DNA of 53,546 nucleotides, taken from Microbacterium enclense (GTDB taxonomy: Bacteria; Actinomycetota; Actinomycetes; Actinomycetales; Microbacteriaceae). Numbering within the stretch: the stretch's first letter is position 1; each line of letters starts with the position of its first letter. The notes beneath the pieces were generated by a model. That model was not told the origin of the DNA and searched no databases. It saw only the letters and a list, made by a program, of their open reading frames with translations. The stretch lies in the NCBI RefSeq assembly GCF_004022425.1, contig NZ_RBZY01000023.1:1-53546 (forward strand). The letters are read 5' to 3'. Below, in pieces: positions 25,075 through 33,076 of this stretch. The translations under genes and the position numbers were made by a program.

Positions 25075-25841
25075 CAGGCGTCCTCTCCCGAGACGGTGGC
25101 GAAGAACGAGCGGAGAACGGATGCCACGGCCTCTGGCTGCTCCGCGGGCGGCAGGTGTCCGGCGTCGTCGACGCGCACCGCGCGCCCGTTCGCCACACCC
25201 GAAGCGATCTCGACGGCCTTCTCCTCCGGCGCGACGGCGTCGAACCGCCCCCACGCCGCGAGCACCGGCACCTCGATCTCCCCGAGCGACGACCGCACGT
25301 CGTACGCGGCGAGCGCCTCGCAGCACCGGGCGTAGCTCTCGTCGTCCGCGTCCTGCAGGACGTGCAGCAGGCGCCCGCTCAGCTCGGGGCGACGCGCCAT
25401 CGACTCGGGCGCGAACCACCGCTGCGCCGACCCGATGATGAGGCTCGAGGTGCTCTGCGTCCGCGCCTGCTCGGCGCGATCGGCCCACGACTCCGGGTCA
25501 CCCAGCTGAGCCCCGGATGCCACGATCGCGGCGGCCCGCAGCCGGGGGCCGTGGCGCAGCGCGAGCTCGAGGCCCGTCGCGCCGCCGAGCGAGACCCCGG
25601 CGTAGAGGAACGTCTCGTCGGGGACGGCAGCCGCGACGGCATCCGCGAGGTCGGCGACGGTGAACGCACCCGTCGCCACAGGACCCGCGCCGTGGCCGGG
25701 GAGGTCCCAGGCCGCCACGCGGTAGTCGTCGATCAACAGCGGCACGACGTCGTCCCACAGGATCGTCGAGGTACCCAGCGACGGCCCCAGCACGACGAGG
25801 GGCGCGCCGGCCGGGCCGACGGGGGCGGTGAGCGCGATCAT
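25074..25841 (-). CDS. pcaD: 3-oxoadipate enol-lactonase
   Basis: A 255-residue alpha/beta hydrolase that opens 3-oxoadipate enol-lactone to 3-oxoadipate. The nucleophile elbow is GVSLGG (Ser near residue 83), with the acid in WGRFDAVAPEE and the His in DDAGHLPPAEQP near the C-terminus. The start overlaps the pcaB stop by 4 nt. Downstream steps to succinate and acetyl-CoA (pcaIJF) are not in this window. Confidence 0.92.
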   Translation of the reverse strand: MIALTAPVGPAGAPLVVLGPSLGTSTILWDDVVPLLIDDYRVAAWDLPGHGAGPVATGAFTVADLADAVAAAVPDETFLYAGVSLGGATGLELALRHGPRLRAAAIVASGAQLGDPESWADRAEQARTQSTSSLIIGSAQRWFAPESMARRPELSGRLLHVLQDADDESYARCCEALAAYDVRSSLGEIEVPVLAAWGRFDAVAPEEKAVEIASGVANGRAVRVDDAGHLPPAEQPEAVASVLRSFFATVSGEDA

Positions 25842-27163
25842 CGGGGATCCTCCGTGCGGGCCAGGCGCGGCGCGAGGCCGACGTAGTCGGCCGGGTCGAG
25901 CAGCGCGTCGAGGTCGAGGTCGCGGGTCTCGGGGAGTGCGCGCAGCGCCTCCTCGAGGTCGCCGTCGCCGCCGACGAGCGCCGCGAAGCGGTCCGCCCCG
26001 ATCAGCGGCACCAGGACGCCGCGCAGGCGCTCACTGACGATCCGGCCGCCGGTGAGCGCGAGGTTCCGGGCCACGGCATCCGTGTCGACCCGCAGGTGCG
26101 CCGCGAGCGACGACGCGTGCCACGACGCCCCGAGTGCGAGGCGCAGCAGCTCGCGCAGCGTCGGCCACTCCGCGTGCCAGGCCCCGTCGGGGCGTTCGTC
26201 GACGGCGAGAGCGGATGCCAGGTGCAACGTCGCGGCCAGCTGCGGCGCGCGCATCGCGGCGGAGCGGATGAGCACCGCTTCGGCCGGGTTCTGCTTCTGC
26301 GGCATGGCCGAGGACCCGCCGCCCGCGCCCTCGGCGACCTCGCCGATCTCGGTTCGGCTCAGGGTCGCGACGTCGGAGGCGAACGCACCGACCGCGTCGA
26401 TCGCCTGCGAGAGCGCGTCGCCCAGCTCGGTCACCGGCCAGCGCGTCACGTGCCACGGCGCGTCGGGGGTGTCGAGTACCGCAGCCTCGGCGTACGCCGC
26501 GGGCAGGGCGGCCGCGGCATCCACCGATCCCGTGATCTCGACGAACGACGCCAGCGTTCCCGCGGCGCCGCCGAGCTGCGCGGGGAACACCAGCGCCTCC
26601 AACCGCGCCACAGAACGATGGATGCCACGCTCCCACGCCGCCGCGCGGGCACCGACCGTCGTGGGCACGGCGTGCTGCGTGAGCGTCCGGGCCGCGGCGA
26701 CGGTGTCGGCGTGCGCCTCGGCGAGCGCCCGCAGCCACTGCCCGGTGTGCGTGAGGGAGGCGATCACCTGCGCGACAGCCGCGCGGGCGACGATCATCGT
26801 CGCGGTGTCGAGGATGTCCTGGCTCGTCGCCCCGCGGTGGATCCACGGGCGGCACTCGGCGGGGACGCGGCCCTTCAGCTCGCCGACCAGCGGGATCACC
26901 GGGTTGCCGCCGGCCACCGACGCGGCCGCGAGCGCGCCGAGGTCGATACCCAGCGAGGGCGAGCCGTACTTCTCGTCCAGGCCGAACGTGTGATCCACGG
27001 CGACCGCGATCTCGCGGGGGGCGATGCCCCGATCGGCGTAGGCCGTGACGAGCGCGCACTCGGCCCGGACGAGCGCATCGAGGTACGCCCGATCCGAGAC
27101 GAGGGCGTCATGACCGACGGTCGCCGGCGAGAGGAGCCCGGCGTCGAAGGGGTCAGAAGGCAA
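25838..27163 (-). CDS. pcaB: 3-carboxy-cis,cis-muconate cycloisomerase
   Basis: A 441-residue member of the fumarase/aspartase superfamily that cyclises 3-carboxymuconate to 4-carboxymuconolactone. The signature GSSAMPQKQNP near residue 290 is clear, with the HRGATSQDILDTA segment earlier. The best start is the TTG at 27163, ten bases after GAAGGAG and overlapping the pcaG end by 11 nt; no ATG or GTG gives the family N-terminus. The long upstream reading frame is a shadow of pcaG. Confidence 0.9.
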   Translation of the reverse strand: MPSDPFDAGLLSPATVGHDALVSDRAYLDALVRAECALVTAYADRGIAPREIAVAVDHTFGLDEKYGSPSLGIDLGALAAASVAGGNPVIPLVGELKGRVPAECRPWIHRGATSQDILDTATMIVARAAVAQVIASLTHTGQWLRALAEAHADTVAAARTLTQHAVPTTVGARAAAWERGIHRSVARLEALVFPAQLGGAAGTLASFVEITGSVDAAAALPAAYAEAAVLDTPDAPWHVTRWPVTELGDALSQAIDAVGAFASDVATLSRTEIGEVAEGAGGGSSAMPQKQNPAEAVLIRSAAMRAPQLAATLHLASALAVDERPDGAWHAEWPTLRELLRLALGASWHASSLAAHLRVDTDAVARNLALTGGRIVSERLRGVLVPLIGADRFAALVGGDGDLEEALRALPETRDLDLDALLDPADYVGLAPRLARTEDPR

Positions 27164-27710
27164 GGAAGACCGTCTCCTTCTCGCCCTGCAGCCAGATGTC
27201 GTGGTGGAGGTGTCCGTCGGGCGTACGTGTCGCCACGAGGCTAGCGCGCTCGTCCTCGTCGAGCGAGGCCAGCAGCGGGTCGGCGGCGAGAGCGGCGACA
27301 TCGTCGGGGACGTAGATCCGGGTGTGCAGCTTGTTCGGCAGCCCGCGCGCGAACACGATCGCGGCGAAGAAGCCGGGCCGCCCGGCCGACCCCCCGGGCT
27401 CACGGGTCCAGAACTCGTAGTGCCCCTCGTCGTCGGTGAAAGCGCGTCCGAAGCCGGTGAACGTGTGGTCGTCGCGGCGGAACGCGCCGCGCGCGCGGGG
27501 CACCGAGCCGTCGGCATCCGCCGCGAAGATCTCGACGAGTGCGTCGGGGATCGGGGCTCCCGCGCCGTCGGAGACGGTGCCGCTGAGCACGATCGCGCCG
27601 GGCGAGTGCGGGAACGCGACCTCGTGCTGCTTCGGGAACTCCAGGCCGTACGCGAAGAACGGACCGACCGTCTGTCCGGGGGTCGGGCGGTGGGTCTTCG
27701 GGGGGATCAT
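27153..27710 (-). CDS. pcaG: Protocatechuate 3,4-dioxygenase alpha subunit
   Basis: A 185-residue intradiol-dioxygenase subunit. It begins with PTPGQTVGPFFAYGL, the alpha-subunit hallmark, and has FGRAFTDDEGHYEFWT and GLPNKLHTRIYVPDD. The alpha chain lacks the full iron ligand set and pairs with PcaH, which carries the ferric ion. Start at ATG 27710 overlaps the pcaH stop by 4 nt. Confidence 0.94.
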   Translation of the reverse strand: MIPPKTHRPTPGQTVGPFFAYGLEFPKQHEVAFPHSPGAIVLSGTVSDGAGAPIPDALVEIFAADADGSVPRARGAFRRDDHTFTGFGRAFTDDEGHYEFWTREPGGSAGRPGFFAAIVFARGLPNKLHTRIYVPDDVAALAADPLLASLDEDERASLVATRTPDGHLHHDIWLQGEKETVFLAF

Positions 27711-28519
27711 TCGTCGCCCTCCTGTTCGAAGTACGTCTGGTGGGGGCCGTCGACGACGATGTCGAAGCGGTAGCCGGTGGCCCACTCGGGGGAGGTGAGG
27801 GCGTGGTCGTAGACGCCGACGAGGGCGTCGCGGTCCTTCTGCCGGTGGATGCTGTTGTAGATCGGGTCGAGCGCGAACAGCGGGTCGCCGGGGAAGTACA
27901 TCTGCGTCACGAGGCGCTGCGTGAACGACGTGCCGAACACCGAGAAGTGGATGTGCGCGGGCCGCCAGGCGTTCCGGTGGTTCTTCCACGGGTAGGGGCC
28001 GGGCTTGATCGTCGTGAACGCGTACTCGCCGGCATCGTTCGTGATCGCGCGGCCCGCGCCGGTGAAGTTCGGGTCGAGCGGGGCGGGGTGCTGGTCGCGC
28101 TGGTGGATGTAGCGGCCGGCGGAGTTCGCCTGCCAGATCTCGATGAGCTGGTCCGCGAGCGGCCGTCCCCACGAATCGAGCAGGCGTCCGCGCACGGTCA
28201 GGCGCTCACCGAGGGGCTCGCCGGCGTGCTGCAGCGTGAGGTCCGATTCGATCGCGGCGACGTCGCGCTGCCCGAACGCGGGCGAGAACAGCTCGATGGT
28301 CTCAGGGTCGACGAGCTTCGGGTTCTTCGTGGGGTGGCGCAGCACGCTCGACCGGTAGGCGGGGAAGTCGTACGAGGTCGCGGGGAGCTGCTCGCCCGCG
28401 GCCTCGCGGGCGTCGAGCGCAGCATGTGCGGCCTGGATCTCACGAGTGATCTCTTCCTGCGTCGCCTGGTCGGGGGCGGCGAGGAGCGACTCGGGAGCAG
28501 CGGCGGGGGTGCGGGACAT
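27707..28519 (-). CDS. pcaH: Protocatechuate 3,4-dioxygenase beta subunit
   Basis: A 270-residue catalytic subunit that opens the ring of protocatechuate between the two hydroxyls to give 3-carboxy-cis,cis-muconate. Iron ligands are visible: Tyr in NSAGRYIHQ, Tyr in KPGPYPWKN, and two His in WRPAHIHFS. The N-terminus has the family's R-HPTKNP segment. The ATG at 28519 follows GAAGGAG. First gene of pcaHGBDC, divergent from an IclR regulator with a candidate operator between them. Confidence 0.95.
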   Translation of the reverse strand: MSRTPAAAPESLLAAPDQATQEEITREIQAAHAALDAREAAGEQLPATSYDFPAYRSSVLRHPTKNPKLVDPETIELFSPAFGQRDVAAIESDLTLQHAGEPLGERLTVRGRLLDSWGRPLADQLIEIWQANSAGRYIHQRDQHPAPLDPNFTGAGRAITNDAGEYAFTTIKPGPYPWKNHRNAWRPAHIHFSVFGTSFTQRLVTQMYFPGDPLFALDPIYNSIHRQKDRDALVGVYDHALTSPEWATGYRFDIVVDGPHQTYFEQEGDE

Positions 28520-28573
28520 CGGGTCTCCTTCGACCGATCCATGTTCCGGCATCCACTCTCCAGCGCGCCATCG

Positions 28574-28587
28574 CGTTCCCGCTGAAT
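28574..28587 (-). promoter_or_regulatory. Candidate IclR operator, pcaH side (ATTCAGCGGGAACG)
   Basis: Read on the minus strand this 14-mer matches 11 of 14 positions with GTTCAACGGGAATG at 29397-29410, on the other side of the IclR gene. Common core TTCARCGGGAAYG. It lies about 55 bases before pcaH and 24 before iclR, where a regulator of both would bind. Confidence 0.6.
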
Positions 28588-28610
28588 GGGAGTCGTGGCA
28601 TCCTGAGTCC

Positions 28611-29363
28611 ATGGCCAACTCCCCCTCCGGCGACTCGGTGACCGATCGCCTGGTGCGGATCCTCGAGACCTTCACCCCCACGCGCACCGCCCAGGCGACC
28701 GCCGAGATCGGCCGTCGCGCGGACCTTCCGAGTTCGTCGGCGCACCGCATCGTGAACGAACTCGTGGATGCCGGACTCCTCGAACGCGACGAGGAGCGCA
28801 GGGTGCGCGTCGGCATGCGGTTGTGGGAGCTGGCGACGCGCTCGTCGCACGCGCTGCGCCTGCGACAGGCGGCGCTGCCGTTCATGGAGCGGGTGCAGGT
28901 CCGCGTGCGCGAGCACACGCAGCTCGCGATCCTCGAGCAGGACGAGGCGCTGTTCCTCGAGCGGTTGAGCGCGCCCGACTCGGGGGCGAACATCACGCGC
29001 GTCGCGGGCCGGTTGCCGCTGCACGCGTCCTCGTCGGGGCTGGTGCTGCTCGCGTTCGCGCCGAACGACCTGCAGGAGCACGTGCTCAGTCGCCCGCTCG
29101 CCCCCGTGACGCCAGCGACGATCGTCGACCCCGCCGTTCTCCGCCGGACGCTCGCCGAGATCCGCACCCTCGGCCGGGTCATCGCCCCGGGATACGTCGA
29201 CGAGGTGTCGACCGGCGTCGCGGTGCCCGTGCGCGACGAGACCGGCGCCGTCATCGCGGCGCTGTCGGTGGTGCTCCCCCGCGACGCCGAGACGCAGTTC
29301 GCCCTCGGCGAGCTGCACCGCGCCGCCCGCGACACCGAGCGCGCACTGGGCTACCGGCGCTGA
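28611..29363 (+). CDS. IclR-family transcriptional regulator of the pca/pob genes
   Basis: A 250-residue protein with an N-terminal winged helix-turn-helix (residues 10-65, ATAEIGRRADLPSSSAHRIV) and a C-terminal IclR ligand domain (AGRLPLHASSSGLVLLAF, IAPGYVDEVSTGVAVPVRD). IclR proteins such as PcaU, PobR and PcaR commonly control protocatechuate and 4-hydroxybenzoate genes. Position between pcaH (divergent) and pobA (same strand), plus the matching 14-mers on both sides, supports this role. Activator or repressor cannot be told. Confidence 0.9.
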   Translation: MANSPSGDSVTDRLVRILETFTPTRTAQATAEIGRRADLPSSSAHRIVNELVDAGLLERDEERRVRVGMRLWELATRSSHALRLRQAALPFMERVQVRVREHTQLAILEQDEALFLERLSAPDSGANITRVAGRLPLHASSSGLVLLAFAPNDLQEHVLSRPLAPVTPATIVDPAVLRRTLAEIRTLGRVIAPGYVDEVSTGVAVPVRDETGAVIAALSVVLPRDAETQFALGELHRAARDTERALGYRR

Positions 29364-29396
29364 GAGTGGTTCACCCCGCGTGAGGGAAGCCTGCCC

Positions 29397-29410
29397 GTTC
29401 AACGGGAATG
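29397..29410 (+). promoter_or_regulatory. Candidate IclR operator, pobA side (GTTCAACGGGAATG)
   Basis: Partner of the element at 28574-28587, about 60 bases before the pobA start. The overlapping CCCGTT-C-AACGGG (29394-29406) is itself a perfect palindrome. Confidence 0.58.
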
Positions 29411-29470
29411 GGGCAGTGGCGCGTCGGGATCCGGGCGAGCATCGGGCGGGTACCCGTCGAAGGAGACGCC

Positions 29471-30655
29471 ATGACCCCCACCGTCCGCACCCGTGTCGCG
29501 ATCGTCGGCGCCGGCCCTGCGGGGCTGCTGCTGTCGCACCTCCTGGATGCCGCCGGCATCCCGTCGGTCGTCATCGACCAGCGCTCGCGCGACGAGATCG
29601 AGAGCACGATCCGCGCCGGCATCCTGGAGCAGGGCACCGTCGAGCTGCTCGACACCCTGGGCGACGCGTCACGCGTGCGGACCGTGGGGCACCGCCACGA
29701 CGGGATCGAGCTGCGCTTCGCCGGCGAGGGGCACCGCATCGACTTCCCCTCGCTCGTCGGCCGGTCCGTGTGGCTGTACCCGCAGCACGAGGTGCTGAAG
29801 GACCTCATCGCCGCACGCCTCGCCGCCGGGCAGGACCTGCGGTTCGGCGTCACGGCGGAGAACGTCGTGGATGCCGAGACCGACCGCCCGCGCGTGATCG
29901 CCCGGGACGCCGAGGGGCAGCCGTTCGAGATCGAGGCGGAGTTCGTGGTCGGATCCGACGGCTCGCGCAGCGTCGCCCGCGCCGCGGTGACGGGGTCGAG
30001 CACCGGCGGCTACTTCCGCGAGTACCCGTTCGCCTGGTTCGGCATCCTGTGCGAAGCCCCGCCGAGCGCGGACGAGCTGATCTACAGCAACTCCCCCGAC
30101 GGCTTCGCGCTGATCAGCCAGCGGTCGGCGACCGTGCAGCGGATGTACTTCCAGTGCGACCCCGGGACCGACACCGCCGCGTACTCCGAGGCGCAGCTGT
30201 GGGACGAGCTGCAGAAGCGCGTCCCCGGCACGACGCTGAAGGAGGGGCCCATCTTCCAGCGCGACGTCCTGAGGTTTCGGAGCTTCGTCGCCCACGAACT
30301 GCTCCGCGGCCGGGTCGCGCTCGTCGGCGACGCGGCACACACCGTGCCGCCGACGGGGGCGAAGGGCATGAACCTCGCCGTCGCCGACGTGCGGCTGCTC
30401 GCCGACGCGCTGCGCGCGCTGCTCCTCGACGGCGACGCGCGCCCGCTCGAGACGTACCCCGAGCGCGCGCTGCGCCGCATCTGGAAGGCGCAGCACTTCT
30501 CGTGGTGGATGACGAGCCTCCTGCACGTCGCCCCGGATGCCACCGACTTCGACCGCCGCCGTCAGCTCGGCGAACTGCGAGGGGTCGTCGAGTCGCGCCA
30601 CGGCCAGGCGTACTTGGCCGAGGCGTACTGCGGCTGGCCGCTGACAAGCGGGTGA
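29471..30655 (+). CDS. pobA: 4-hydroxybenzoate 3-monooxygenase
   Basis: A 394-residue flavin hydroxylase converting 4-hydroxybenzoate to protocatechuate with NAD(P)H and O2. Features: GAGPAG at residues 13-18, the substrate loop RAGILEQGTVELLD at 43-56, SDGSRS, and LVGDAAHTVPPTGAKGMNLA near 285-304. Length matches the family (about 390). The ATG at 29471 follows GAAGGAG; an earlier ATG at 29408 runs through the operator. The stop codon lies within the left arm of a terminator hairpin. Feeds directly into the PcaHG enzymes. Confidence 0.94.
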   Translation: MTPTVRTRVAIVGAGPAGLLLSHLLDAAGIPSVVIDQRSRDEIESTIRAGILEQGTVELLDTLGDASRVRTVGHRHDGIELRFAGEGHRIDFPSLVGRSVWLYPQHEVLKDLIAARLAAGQDLRFGVTAENVVDAETDRPRVIARDAEGQPFEIEAEFVVGSDGSRSVARAAVTGSSTGGYFREYPFAWFGILCEAPPSADELIYSNSPDGFALISQRSATVQRMYFQCDPGTDTAAYSEAQLWDELQKRVPGTTLKEGPIFQRDVLRFRSFVAHELLRGRVALVGDAAHTVPPTGAKGMNLAVADVRLLADALRALLLDGDARPLETYPERALRRIWKAQHFSWWMTSLLHVAPDATDFDRRRQLGELRGVVESRHGQAYLAEAYCGWPLTSG

Positions 30656-30711
30656 GTCGCCAAGATTTGTCGCCTCGGCTCGCCGAGAAGCGACAAATCT
30701 TGGCGACTCAC
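30652..30711. terminator. Bidirectional terminator: 22-bp perfect inverted repeat between pobA and corA
   Basis: Arms 30652-30673 and 30690-30711 are perfectly complementary (start GTGAGTCGCCAAGATTTG), with an inner CTCGGC/GCCGAG hairpin in the loop. The left arm includes the pobA TGA. The stem is long and AT-richer than its surroundings. It serves two convergent genes and may belong to a dispersed palindromic repeat family. Confidence 0.85.
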
Positions 30712-30736
30712 GCGAACGCGTGGGCGGGAGCGCGGG

Positions 30737-31735
30737 TCAGAGCCAGTGCTTGCGCTTGAACGTCAGCCAGAGACCGAATGATGTCGCAGCCATGAGCCCC
30801 AGAGCCATCGGGTACCCGAAGACCCAGTCGAGCTCCGGCATATTCGTGAAGTTCATGCCGTAGATCGCCCCGACCAGCGACGGCCCGAAGAGGATCGCGG
30901 CCCATCCCGAGATCTTCTTGACCTGCTCGTTCTGCTCGAGCGAGGTCTCGGTCTGCCGCTGCGTGACGAGGGTGGCGTTGACCGTGAGCGCGTTGTCGAG
31001 GATGGCGCGGAGCGACCCGAGCTTGTCGCACTGCCGCAGCACGTGGTCGAGGACGTCGCGCAGCGACCGCTGCAACTCGATCTCGACGCCGTACTTGTCG
31101 GCGCCGCGCAGCAGCGCCTGCAGCATGTCGCGCAGGGGCTCGGTCGCCCGCTGGAAGTGGATGACCTCGCGGGCGAGCTCGTAGATGCGCTGCGTCAGCT
31201 CGGCGTCGGTCGTGCCGAAGAGCTGATCCTCGATCTCGTCGACGTCGTTCTGCAGCCCCGCGGCGACGGGGTCGTACTGGTCGACGACCTCGTCCAGGAT
31301 CGCGTACAGCACCGCCTCCGGACCCCGCGCGAGAAGCTCGGGCTGCGCCTCCAACCGGTGGCGCACCTGCGACAGGTCGGGCACGTCGGCATGCCGCACC
31401 GTCACGACGTAGTCCGAGCCGACGAACACGTGCAGTTCCCCGAACTCGACGGTCTCGGTCGCGTCGTCGTAGCGGGCCGGTCGCAGAACGGCGAACAGAT
31501 TGCCCCCGTACCGCTCGAGCTTGGAGCGCTGGTGCCCGGCCAGCGCGTCCTCGACCGCGAGGGGATGCAGCGAGAACTCCGCCGCGACACGTTCGAGCTC
31601 CTCCGGCGAGGGACGCAGGAGTCCGATCCAGGCCATGCCCCCGTGGGCTTCCATGTACTCGAACGTCTGGTCGAGGCTCGCCGGGTTCTCGATGCGATGG
31701 CCGTCGACGTACACGGCGCTGTCGATGATGGGCAT
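30737..31735 (-). CDS. corA: Magnesium/cobalt transporter CorA
   Basis: A 332-residue CorA: a large cytosolic N-terminal domain with a long helix, then two C-terminal membrane helices separated by the diagnostic YGMNFTNMPELDW pore loop, ending KRKHWL. It carries Mg2+ (also Co2+ or Ni2+) inward as a pentamer. Upstream lacks a clear ribosome binding site; TACAAC sits six bases before the ATG, so the message may be leaderless. Convergent with pobA. Confidence 0.94.
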   Translation of the reverse strand: MPIIDSAVYVDGHRIENPASLDQTFEYMEAHGGMAWIGLLRPSPEELERVAAEFSLHPLAVEDALAGHQRSKLERYGGNLFAVLRPARYDDATETVEFGELHVFVGSDYVVTVRHADVPDLSQVRHRLEAQPELLARGPEAVLYAILDEVVDQYDPVAAGLQNDVDEIEDQLFGTTDAELTQRIYELAREVIHFQRATEPLRDMLQALLRGADKYGVEIELQRSLRDVLDHVLRQCDKLGSLRAILDNALTVNATLVTQRQTETSLEQNEQVKKISGWAAILFGPSLVGAIYGMNFTNMPELDWVFGYPMALGLMAATSFGLWLTFKRKHWL

Positions 31736-31781
31736 GTGTCCGTTGTATCCCGGGGAGGTGGACGAAGGATGACGGTGGCGG

Positions 31782-32114
31782 TCAGTCCTTCTTCGGGTCG
31801 TGCCCCCAGTTCATCAGCGAGAAGCGCCAGTCGGTGTCGGTGATGTCGCCCTTCGGGCGCTGCGCCTCGTGGCGGCGGACGTATCCGACGACCTTCCGCA
31901 TGTGCGCCAGATCGGCGTCCGTGAGGTCGGCCTTCTTCTTCCCGAGGATCTCGACGATCCGCCGACCACTTCGGTGACCGGTCGATTCACCCCCGCCGTC
32001 CTTCTGCCCCACGGCCTTCGAGTCGTCGGTGTCGAGCCAGTCCTTCAGCTCACCGGCGGTCATGTTCACCGCATCGCCGAAATCGGCGCGGGTCTGCTCG
32101 TCGTCGTCGTCCAT
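31782..32114 (-). CDS. DUF3140 protein
   Basis: A 110-residue, highly charged protein from the ATG at 32114. It has VNMTAGELKDWLDTDDSKAVGQ, a GRRIVEILGKKKADLTDAD segment and a closing TDWRFSLMNWGHDPKK, as in the small DUF3140 family of actinobacteria, which has been suggested to bind DNA. No membrane or catalytic features. Function unknown. Confidence 0.8.
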   Translation of the reverse strand: MDDDDEQTRADFGDAVNMTAGELKDWLDTDDSKAVGQKDGGGESTGHRSGRRIVEILGKKKADLTDADLAHMRKVVGYVRRHEAQRPKGDITDTDWRFSLMNWGHDPKKD

Positions 32115-32187
32115 GCGGCCATCCTCGTCCGCGCCCGTACGCTCGATGCAGCCTTTGCGTGCAGCGGCGGGACGTGGCATCCGCTCC

Positions 32188-33057
32188 TCAGCCGACGGGT
32201 TCGATCGCGGGGCGCCGCGAGACGGCCGTCACCGCGCCGATGCTCGCGCCGATGACGAGCGCGATCCCCGCGATCTCGAGCCACGACAGGTGCTGACCGA
32301 GCAGCAGGAAGCCCGCGAGAGACGCCGTTGCGGGCCCGAGGCTCATCATGATCGCGAAAGCCGACGCCGGCAGCCGCCGCAGGGCGATGAGCTCGAGGGC
32401 GTACGGGACCGTGGACGACAGCAGCGCCACCGCCGCCCCGAGAGCGAGGATCTCCGGCCGCAGCAGCACCCCTCCGGCCTGCGTGATTCCGAACGGCAGC
32501 GCGATCACGGCTCCGACGGTCATCGCCAGCGCGAGCCCGTCGAGCCGCGGGAACTCCCGCCCCACTCGCGCCGAAGCCAGGATGTACAGCGCCCAGCTCA
32601 CGGCCGCGGCGAGCGCGAACAGCACGCCGAGCGCGTCGAGTCGGTCCCATCCGCCCGCGCCCAGCGCCACCACGCCCGCCAGCGCGAGACCGGCCCACAG
32701 CCACCGCGCGAGGCCGGACGCCGTGAGGATCGAGAGCGTGAGCGGGCCGAGCACCTCGATCGTGACCGTGACCCCCAGCGGGAGCCGCTCCAGCGCGAGG
32801 TAGAACAGCCCGTTCATGGATGCCAGCACCACCCCGAACCACACCACTGAGCGCCACGCGCCCGCCGTGTGACCGCGCAGCCGCGGTCGGGCGATCGCCA
32901 GCAGCAGGAGCGCCGAGAACACCAGGCGCAGCATCACGATGCCGAGCGGCCCGGTCTCCGGGAACAGCATGACCGCGAACGATGCGCCGACCTCCTGGCA
33001 CGCGAGGCCGACGAGCACCAGAGCCGCAGCGGGACCTCGGCGAGAGGACGCGCTCAT
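32188..33057 (-). CDS. EamA-family (DMT) exporter, RhtA-like
   Basis: A 289-residue membrane protein with ten hydrophobic segments in two EamA repeats. The second repeat has SSTVPYALELIALRRLPASA, close to RhtA-type threonine/homoserine exporters. It likely exports amino acids or similar metabolites. Start at ATG 33057 has a weak ribosome binding site. About 70 bases from DUF3140. Confidence 0.85.
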   Translation of the reverse strand: MSASSRRGPAAALVLVGLACQEVGASFAVMLFPETGPLGIVMLRLVFSALLLLAIARPRLRGHTAGAWRSVVWFGVVLASMNGLFYLALERLPLGVTVTIEVLGPLTLSILTASGLARWLWAGLALAGVVALGAGGWDRLDALGVLFALAAAVSWALYILASARVGREFPRLDGLALAMTVGAVIALPFGITQAGGVLLRPEILALGAAVALLSSTVPYALELIALRRLPASAFAIMMSLGPATASLAGFLLLGQHLSWLEIAGIALVIGASIGAVTAVSRRPAIEPVG

Positions 33058-33076
33058 CGCGCGGCCGCGCCGGCGA

